Source: Sulfurimonas sp. UBA6792
GTDB taxonomy: Bacteria > Campylobacterota > Campylobacteria > Campylobacterales > Sulfurimonadaceae
Reading direction: 5' to 3'
Assembly: GCA_002452425.1 (NCBI GenBank)
Contig: DKFQ01000038.1
Coordinates: forward strand, 1-12,359
DNA length: 12,359 nucleotides
Below the pieces are notes generated by a model. It did not search any database. It had not been told where the DNA came from and saw only the letters and a list, made by a program, of their open reading frames with translations. This document shows positions 6,929-12,359 of this stretch, piece by piece. The number at the start of each line of letters is the position of its first letter. Positions within the stretch are counted from its first letter, which is position 1. Made by a program: the position numbers and the translations under genes.

Positions 6929-6950
6929 ACTGTTTTTTATAAGAGGAAAC

Positions 6951-8264
6951 ATGGGCTGGTTAGATTTTTTTGAGACAAAAACAGAGTTAAAACACGCTTT
7001 TGGACGAGGCACGAATGCAAATCTTGCAGAAAATGAAGAGGAGCTTTTCAACAAATCCTATGAGGCATTTGAGTCCAAAGATACCATCGCTGCATACGAC
7101 TACTTTTTGCAATCGCTTCAAAACTATTCAGCGGGGCATGCAAATGAAAACATCATCATCCAAAAAAAGGATGAGAAGCTCCACTTTGAGATCTACCAAG
7201 GGAGTGCAAAAATCAGAGGCACGATAACCAAAGAGAATCTCCATGCAGAGGCGATTCTTGTCAAAAAAAGCTCCGCAAATGTCGCACTTAAACGTCTTAT
7301 TTTGGAGAGAAACTACCAGTTTACCTACTGCTACTACTTTAGCGATGAGGAGCATATAAAGCTCAAACTCTCCATGGACAACATCACCATGAGTCCGCAA
7401 AAACTCTTTTTTCCTCTTAGAGAGCTTGCACTCAACGCCGACTATGACAAAGAGTATGTCAAAAGCGAGTTTGCAGACATCACACTTGAAGATATCGCCC
7501 ACATTCGCCCTTTGGATGAGGATGAACTCTCCTTGAAGTACCGTTTTATGCACGAGTGGATAGAGGAGGTAAACGCCAAAATCTCCTCGCTTCCCTCAAA
7601 CGACAATGCAGGAATGCAGTCCTTTTTACTGCTCTATCTGCTTTTTAAAATTGATTATCTTTTGGTACCGAAATTTTCCATCTTTAAAAAATCAACCAAA
7701 AAAATCCAAGACTATTTTAGCGATGAGAACCTTACCGTAGAGGCAAAAAACGATGAGCTAAGAGAGTATATCGCCGAACTTCAAGAGATGCCTTATGAAG
7801 TTTTTAAAACAAATTTTTACAATGCCAAATACACCTTTAACCCGACGGACAGAGCCTCTCATGAAGAGATTGATATCTTTATAACGGAGTCTCTTGCAAA
7901 AGTGCGATGGTACAAAAGCAACCGCTACAACCAAATCATCCCGACCATGTACAAATACATCGCTATGTATCTGCTCTACAACTACGGACTGCATCCCGTT
8001 ACAAGGGAGCTTCTGCACACTCTTGTAGAGGTTCAAAATCCCGCTTTTTTCAAAGCACTGGGCTACCCTACGCTCTATGACGTACAAAACGCAACCTTTG
8101 CAAAAAGAGCTATCGTCTCAAGAGTAGAGAACATCATCACCCCATATCAAAGCCGCTTTAAAATGCTAAAACCCTTTGGAGACAAACTCAACTTTACATC
8201 ACTAAACGAGTTTAACAACAGCTTTTATCTCCAACTCAAAAATCTCGACTACGAGGAGATTTAG
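6951..8264 (+). CDS. Conserved-looking protein of unknown function, possible CesT/YbjN-like N-terminal domain
   Basis: I do not recognise this 437-residue protein as a named family. It lacks a signal peptide and clear membrane helices, so it is probably cytoplasmic; a hydrophobic helix at about 222-239 looks buried rather than spanning. Residues 30-60 look like a helical TPR-like pair. Residues 65-170 alternate strands and helices in the order seen in CesT/YbjN (type III chaperone-like) domains, ending in an acidic strand and a final helix. The C-terminal half (195-437) is mainly helical. It is the first gene of the operon, with promoter TATAAT at 6923-6928 and ribosome site AGAGG at 6942-6946. 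Only 2 bases separate it from the next gene, a protease with a similar-looking C-terminal domain, which suggests the two products act together. The domain assignment is my pattern reading, not a search result. Confidence 0.85.
   Translation: MGWLDFFETKTELKHAFGRGTNANLAENEEELFNKSYEAFESKDTIAAYDYFLQSLQNYSAGHANENIIIQKKDEKLHFEIYQGSAKIRGTITKENLHAEAILVKKSSANVALKRLILERNYQFTYCYYFSDEEHIKLKLSMDNITMSPQKLFFPLRELALNADYDKEYVKSEFADITLEDIAHIRPLDEDELSLKYRFMHEWIEEVNAKISSLPSNDNAGMQSFLLLYLLFKIDYLLVPKFSIFKKSTKKIQDYFSDENLTVEAKNDELREYIAELQEMPYEVFKTNFYNAKYTFNPTDRASHEEIDIFITESLAKVRWYKSNRYNQIIPTMYKYIAMYLLYNYGLHPVTRELLHTLVEVQNPAFFKALGYPTLYDVQNATFAKRAIVSRVENIITPYQSRFKMLKPFGDKLNFTSLNEFNNSFYLQLKNLDYEEI
8253..8258 (+). promoter_or_regulatory. 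Ribosome binding site that supports the TTG start of the protease
   Basis: GAGGAG lies inside the last codons of the preceding gene, 8 bases before TTG 8267. No in-frame ATG follows until inside the conserved protease fold, so this site supports TTG as the true start and translational coupling of the two genes. Confidence 0.55.
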
Positions 8265-8266
8265 CC

Positions 8267-9358
8267 TTGAACACACAAATCGTACTTGAAACCTACATCG
8301 AAAACATTATCCAAATCATGACCCCATATGGAAGCGGTACAGGGTTTATCATAGGTGATTTAATCATCACAAACTCCCACGTCGTCGCAGGTCTCAAAGA
8401 GGTTGTTATCAGCTCAAAAACCATCAAACGCTCTATTGCAGAGGTGGTTTACGACGATGCCTATTTTGACCTTGCATTTATCGCATCTTCATTTGAGATA
8501 CCGCAAAATCCTCTGCAACTCTCGCAAAAAACGATTCAAAACGGCGATACGGTTATCGCTATCGGACACCCTTACGGACTAAACTACTCTGCTACCGAGG
8601 GCATCGTCTCCAAAGCTTCAAGGATTTACGGAGAGCTGGAGTATGTACAGCTTGACGCCGCCATCAACCCCGGAAACAGCGGCGGACCGTTACTAAGTGT
8701 AGATGGCGAGGTGGTGGGCGTGAACACTTTTATCATCCAAGACTCCAACAATCTAGGCTTTGCGCTCCCCTACTTCTATGTGGATGAGGCACTCAAGAGC
8801 TACAAAAATCTAAACATCAAAAATGTTCTCAAATGCCCCTCATGCAAAAACCTCATAGACGAAAAAGAGATAAAAGAGGACTACTGCCCAAGATGCGGCA
8901 TAAAACTTGAGGTCGCAAAACTCAGAAGAAAAGGGTATAAACCCACAGGAAGCACAAAGCTGCTTGAGGAGATTTTGGCTCTGCTTGATGTCAATGTCAC
9001 CCTTGCCAGACGCTCACAGGCTTCATGGAGGGTTGACTACAACACCGCACGCATCGAGATAAACTACTATGACAACGGCATTATCATAGCGGACTCCAAA
9101 CTTTGCGTTATCCCGCAGGAGAACATAGAAAAGCTTTACGACTATCTGCTTGACGAAAACCAGAAGTTTTCCTATCTGCACTTCTCCATCAATGAAAACT
9201 TTATCTACCTCTCCTACCTTATCCCTGATTCGTCGTTGACACTTAAAGAGGGTAAAATTGCGCTTGAAAGGCTTTTTAAGTATGCAGACAGCTATGATGA
9301 TATTTTGATAAAAAAGTTCAATGCCACCAAACAAAAACGAGACAAAGAGGATGAATAA
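8267..9358 (+). CDS. Cytoplasmic HtrA-like serine protease with zinc ribbon and CesT/YbjN-like C-terminal domain
   Basis: This 363-residue protein begins with a trypsin-fold domain (residues 1-180) of the HtrA/DegP type. The catalytic triad is visible: H38 in TNSHVVAG, D68 in YFDLAFI, and S138 in NPGNSGGPLL. Unlike DegP/DegQ there is no signal peptide and no PDZ domain, so it should act in the cytoplasm. Residues 190-210 form a zinc ribbon with two CPxC pairs (C190/C193 and C207/C210). The C-terminal part (about 226-350) reads as a CesT/YbjN-like domain, with a helix, three or four strands including an FSYLHFSIN-type edge, and a last helix. Such domains bind protein partners, so it may deliver substrates. 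The start is TTG at 8267, 8 bases after GAGGAG. It lies 2 bases after the first operon gene and overlaps the M3 peptidase gene by 1 base (TAATG). Substrate is unknown. Confidence 0.9.
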   Translation: MNTQIVLETYIENIIQIMTPYGSGTGFIIGDLIITNSHVVAGLKEVVISSKTIKRSIAEVVYDDAYFDLAFIASSFEIPQNPLQLSQKTIQNGDTVIAIGHPYGLNYSATEGIVSKASRIYGELEYVQLDAAINPGNSGGPLLSVDGEVVGVNTFIIQDSNNLGFALPYFYVDEALKSYKNLNIKNVLKCPSCKNLIDEKEIKEDYCPRCGIKLEVAKLRRKGYKPTGSTKLLEEILALLDVNVTLARRSQASWRVDYNTARIEINYYDNGIIIADSKLCVIPQENIEKLYDYLLDENQKFSYLHFSINENFIYLSYLIPDSSLTLKEGKIALERLFKYADSYDDILIKKFNATKQKRDKEDE

Positions 9359-11301
9359 TGAGTAAATTTTTAGATTTAAGTGTTGATTTGGATAGCTTCA
9401 TAAAAGAGCTAAACGAGACAATCGAGAAAAACAGCAAAAAAGTGAAGAAACTTTTAAAAACAAAAGGCAAAACTTTTGCAAACTTTGTTAAACCCCTAGA
9501 GCTGATGGACGAACATTTGGAGCAGTTTTTTGTCAAACTCTCACACCTAAACTCCGTCAAAAACAGCGCAAAAACGCAAAAAGTATATGCAAAAGCACTT
9601 CCCATCATCACGGAGTACTCCACCAAACTCTCACAAAACATAGAGATATACAAGGCGTACAAGGAGATTTTGGCACACGAGGAGCTAAACCAAGAGCAAA
9701 AAAGAGTTTTGGAGCTAAGCATTTTGGGCTTTGAACTCAGCGGCGCACATCTGGATGAAAAAACAAAAGAGAGGCTTCAAGAGATTAACATCAAAAAAAG
9801 CACTCTCTCCAACGATTTTAGCCAAAACCTGCTCAACGCAACCAACGACTACAAGTACATCATCACCGATGAAAAAGATGTAGAGGGCATACCGCCAAGC
9901 GATTTAGAGAGTGCAAAATTCAAAGAAGACGGCATCACAAAGTACAAATTTACCCTCCAAATGCCATCCTATTTAGCCTACATGACTTATGGCAAAAATG
10001 AGCGTATCCGAGAGGAACTCTACCGTGCCTATGTCACCAGAGCGCCGCAAAATGAAGCTATCATAGATGAGATACTAAGTTTAAGAGATGAGATGAGCCG
10101 CCTTTTGGGATTTGAGAGTTATGCCGCCTACTCACTGGCGAGCAAAATGGCAAAAGATGAGCAAAGCGTTCTCTCTTTTTTAGAAACGCTGATGACCAAC
10201 TCTCAAAACCAAGCAAAAAGAGAGCTTGAAGAGCTACAGCAAATCTCACAAAAAGAGTTGCAAAGCTTTGACACCGCCTACTACAGCGAGATACTCAAAA
10301 AAGCCAAATACGAAATAGACGAGGAGGAGTACCGCCCATACTTTGAGCAAAAAAGTGTTTTAGAGGGAATGTTTGTCTTTTTAGAGAAGCTATTTGGCAT
10401 CACATTTGAAAAAAAAGAGGAAGAGTTGTGGGACAAAAAAGCACTCTCTTATAATGTTTTCACGGATGGCGCGCTAAGAGCCAGACTCTACCTCGACCTA
10501 GAGGCTAGAAAAGGCAAACAGGGCGGTGCGTGGATGAACAACTTCCAGTCGCACCACATCGATGCAAAAGGTAAAGAGCAGTTAGCCTCCGCCGTCATAG
10601 TGTGCAACTTCCCGCCATCCAAAGGCAAAAGCCCATCTCTTTTACGCCACGATGATGTCGTAACCCTCTTTCATGAGATGGGACACGCTCTGCACCATAT
10701 GTTAAGCTATGTCAATGAAAACAGCGTAAGCGGCGTTAATGGCGTAGAGTGGGATGCAGTGGAATTTCCATCACAGTTTTTGGAAAACTTTGCATATGAG
10801 CCAAAAGTACTCCAACTCTTTGCAAAACACTACAAAACAGGCGAAATCCTGCCGCAAGAGATGATAGAAAAACTCGTACGAAGCAAAAATTTTCTCTCAG
10901 CCATGTCTATGCTAAGACAGCTTGAATTTTCGCTCTTTGATTTTGTGCTTCATACAAAACTCCATCAAGCAAGTGAAATCCAAACACTTCTTAACTCCAT
11001 CAGACAAGAGAGCGCGCTTATAAAACCACCGGCGTACAACAAGTTTCAGCACGGCTTCTCCCATATCTTTGCAGGCGGATACGCAGCTGGATACTACAGC
11101 TACAAATGGGCAGAAGTGCTAAGTGCCGATGCCTTTTTTAGCGTGGTAAATGAGGGCATATTTGGCTCAACAACAGCCCAAAGATACCTTGAGAGCGTTT
11201 TGGGAGGCGGTGGCGCAAAGAGCATGGATGCACTTTTTCAAGAACTTATGGGTAGAGAGCCAAATCCAGATGCCTTGCTTCAACTAAACGGAATCCTATG
11301 A
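9358..11301 (+). CDS. M3-family zinc oligopeptidase (oligopeptidase A / PrlC-like)
   Basis: This 647-residue protein is a full-length thimet-oligopeptidase-type enzyme, slightly shorter than E. coli oligopeptidase A (680 aa). The zinc site is clear: HEMGH at 439-443 and the third ligand E469 in DAVEFPSQ, 30 residues after the first histidine. The SHIFAGGYAAGYYSYKWAEVLSAD region near residues 562-585 (bases 11059-11110) is also typical of the family. There is no signal peptide, so it should act in the cytoplasm, degrading short peptides left by other proteases. It overlaps the protease gene by 1 base and the next gene by 4 bases, so translation is coupled. With a serine protease immediately upstream, the pair could form a two-step degradation route; this is inferred from position only. 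Confidence 0.95.
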   Translation: MSKFLDLSVDLDSFIKELNETIEKNSKKVKKLLKTKGKTFANFVKPLELMDEHLEQFFVKLSHLNSVKNSAKTQKVYAKALPIITEYSTKLSQNIEIYKAYKEILAHEELNQEQKRVLELSILGFELSGAHLDEKTKERLQEINIKKSTLSNDFSQNLLNATNDYKYIITDEKDVEGIPPSDLESAKFKEDGITKYKFTLQMPSYLAYMTYGKNERIREELYRAYVTRAPQNEAIIDEILSLRDEMSRLLGFESYAAYSLASKMAKDEQSVLSFLETLMTNSQNQAKRELEELQQISQKELQSFDTAYYSEILKKAKYEIDEEEYRPYFEQKSVLEGMFVFLEKLFGITFEKKEEELWDKKALSYNVFTDGALRARLYLDLEARKGKQGGAWMNNFQSHHIDAKGKEQLASAVIVCNFPPSKGKSPSLLRHDDVVTLFHEMGHALHHMLSYVNENSVSGVNGVEWDAVEFPSQFLENFAYEPKVLQLFAKHYKTGEILPQEMIEKLVRSKNFLSAMSMLRQLEFSLFDFVLHTKLHQASEIQTLLNSIRQESALIKPPAYNKFQHGFSHIFAGGYAAGYYSYKWAEVLSADAFFSVVNEGIFGSTTAQRYLESVLGGGGAKSMDALFQELMGREPNPDALLQLNGIL

Positions 11302-12308
11302 TGAAGTTTTTACTCTTAACGCTCCTTTTTTTGGCACAACTTTTTGGAGAAACCACCTTGAAAATAGCAACCTACAATGTCGAGAATCTCTTTGATTTGA
11401 AAAAAAGCGGTGATGAGTACGAAGAGTACATTCCAAACGGCACATCAGAGTGGAATCAGCAAACTTATAAGATAAAACTCAAAAATATCACACAAGTCAT
11501 CAAAGATATCGATGCAGACATCATCGCTCTTCAAGAGGTGGAGTCGCTCCAAGCCCTCCTTGATTTACGATTTGCTCTCAAGCAAAACGGACTTTACTAT
11601 GAACATTACGCCATTGCTGATAAAAAAAATACAACTGTTAAAGTGGCTATTTTGAGCAAACTCCCATTTGTTTACGCACAAGAGCTATCCGTTACCAGAA
11701 CACTCGAACATAGAAATATTCTTGAGACCAAATTTAGGATAGAGGGCAAAGAACTCTACATATTTGTCAACCACTGGAAATCCAAATCAGGAGCAGAGAG
11801 CGAGCGTATCATCTCCGCAAAAGCTTTCATGAAGAGAGCAAAAGAGATAGGTTTTGATAAAAATATGATTGTGCTAGGAGATTTCAACTCCGATTATGAA
11901 GAGTTTGTTAAGTTCAAGCGAAAGAGAAACCACAACGACACCGACGGTATCACAGGCATCAACCATATATTAGGCACCATCAACCAAAGAGTTGAAGCCA
12001 AAGAGGCAACATTTGCAAAAGAGAGTTTTTATAACCTTTGGTATGACACAGAGGAAGAGAAAAGATATTCCTACATCTTCAAAGGAAAAAAAGAAGTTTT
12101 GGACAATATATTGGTATCCCCAACTCTCTTAAAAGGAAGTAGCATATCCTACATCCACAAGAGCATAACACCTTTTGAAAAAGAGTACCTCTTCAAAAAA
12201 GAGAAACCATACAGATGGGAAATATCTCAAGGAAAAGTAAAGAAACATAAAGGAAAGGGATACTCTGACCATCTTGCAGTGATAGCAAAATTTAAAGTTA
12301 CAAAATAA
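11298..12308 (+). CDS. Exported endonuclease/exonuclease/phosphatase (EEP) family hydrolase
   Basis: The 336-residue protein starts with a hydrophobic leader (MMKFLLLTLLFLAQLFGE), consistent with export to the periplasm or beyond, then an EEP fold. The metal-dependent catalytic set is visible: N27 in ATYNVENLF, E80 in LQEVES, H159 in NHWKSK, D195 and N197 in GDFNSD, and D324-H325 in YSDHLAV. Relatives include secreted DNases and phosphodiesterases; the sequence does not separate nuclease from phosphatase activity. A basic C-terminal stretch (KVKKHKGKGY, 313-322) would suit nucleic-acid binding. Two ATG codons in a row (11298, 11301) are possible starts. The first overlaps the peptidase stop by 4 bases (ATGA). 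A long inverted repeat covers its stop codon. The three upstream products look cytoplasmic, so this exported member is the odd one out. Confidence 0.9.
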   Translation: MMKFLLLTLLFLAQLFGETTLKIATYNVENLFDLKKSGDEYEEYIPNGTSEWNQQTYKIKLKNITQVIKDIDADIIALQEVESLQALLDLRFALKQNGLYYEHYAIADKKNTTVKVAILSKLPFVYAQELSVTRTLEHRNILETKFRIEGKELYIFVNHWKSKSGAESERIISAKAFMKRAKEIGFDKNMIVLGDFNSDYEEFVKFKRKRNHNDTDGITGINHILGTINQRVEAKEATFAKESFYNLWYDTEEEKRYSYIFKGKKEVLDNILVSPTLLKGSSISYIHKSITPFEKEYLFKKEKPYRWEISQGKVKKHKGKGYSDHLAVIAKFKVTK

Positions 12309-12335
12309 GAGTATTACCTCTTCTGTTTTGTAACT
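12296..12335. terminator. Inverted repeat over the stop codon of the last operon gene (possible terminator)
   Basis: AGTTACAAAA (12296-12305) pairs perfectly with TTTTGTAACT (12326-12335). Inside it, AAGAG (12307-12311) pairs with CTCTT (12318-12322) around the loop TATTAC. This gives a 10-bp outer and a 5-bp inner stem in one structure, with the TAA stop at 12306-12308 within it. There is no T-run after it on the plus strand. On the minus strand the inner stem is followed by ATTTTG, so it could also serve a gene to the right. It may be a terminator, an RNA-stabilising 3' hairpin, or a protein-binding site. The remaining bases to 12359 show nothing else. Confidence 0.45.
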
Positions 12336-12359
12336 TGGTAGTGTTCAAGATTCTGTGTC

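Noticed and set aside
6733..6950. FNR/NNR-type TTGAT-N4-ATCAA site for nitrogen-oxide control
   Set aside because: Only scattered half-sites such as TTGAT and ATCAA are present, with wrong spacing.
1..12359. tRNA, rRNA, CRISPR array, insertion sequence or phage genes
   Set aside because: No cloverleaf-like run, spaced direct repeats, transposase motif or terminal inverted repeat was seen, and base use is even across the window.

Overview
The window looks like chromosomal DNA of a free-living Campylobacterota bacterium, probably close to Sulfurimonas or Sulfurospirillum. This is judged from the AT-rich, AAA/CTC/AAG-heavy codon use, the T-tract-plus-TATAAT promoters, and the mix of c-di-GMP, chemotaxis and nitrogen-oxyanion genes. 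It is gene-dense. No stretch over 300 bases lacks a gene, and I see no rRNA, tRNA, CRISPR array or insertion sequence.

Left third (1-4189), signalling. A methyl-accepting chemotaxis protein with a NIT-type (nitrate/nitrite-sensing-like) periplasmic domain runs off the left edge on the minus strand. Divergent to it is a membrane PAS-GGDEF diguanylate cyclase. Next comes a small minus-strand helix-turn-helix protein, and divergent to that a second, shorter membrane GGDEF protein with no PAS. The two GGDEF domains are near-identical over their catalytic core, so they are a local duplication around the HTH gene. Both keep GGEEF and the inhibitory RxxD site.

Middle (4194-6732), a two-gene minus-strand operon. 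A formate/nitrite (FNT) channel is followed after 4 bases by a fused PP2C phosphatase and Ser/Thr kinase with a C-terminal membrane anchor. The likely logic is reversible phosphorylation linked to nitrite or formate transport or assimilation. The kinase has an unusual, glycine-free P-loop.

Right half (6951-12308), a tight plus-strand operon of four genes spaced +2, -1 and -4 bases. In order they are: an unrecognised 437-aa protein with a possible CesT/YbjN-like N-terminal domain; a signal-less HtrA-like serine protease fused to a zinc ribbon and a C-terminal CesT/YbjN-like domain; an M3 oligopeptidase; and an exported endonuclease/exonuclease/phosphatase-family hydrolase. Its promoter diverges from that of the FNT-kinase operon across a 218-bp spacer containing small palindromes. 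The best candidate for an undescribed system is the pair at 6951-9358: a cytoplasmic protease with a zinc ribbon and chaperone-like tail beside a dedicated partner, possibly feeding the downstream oligopeptidase.
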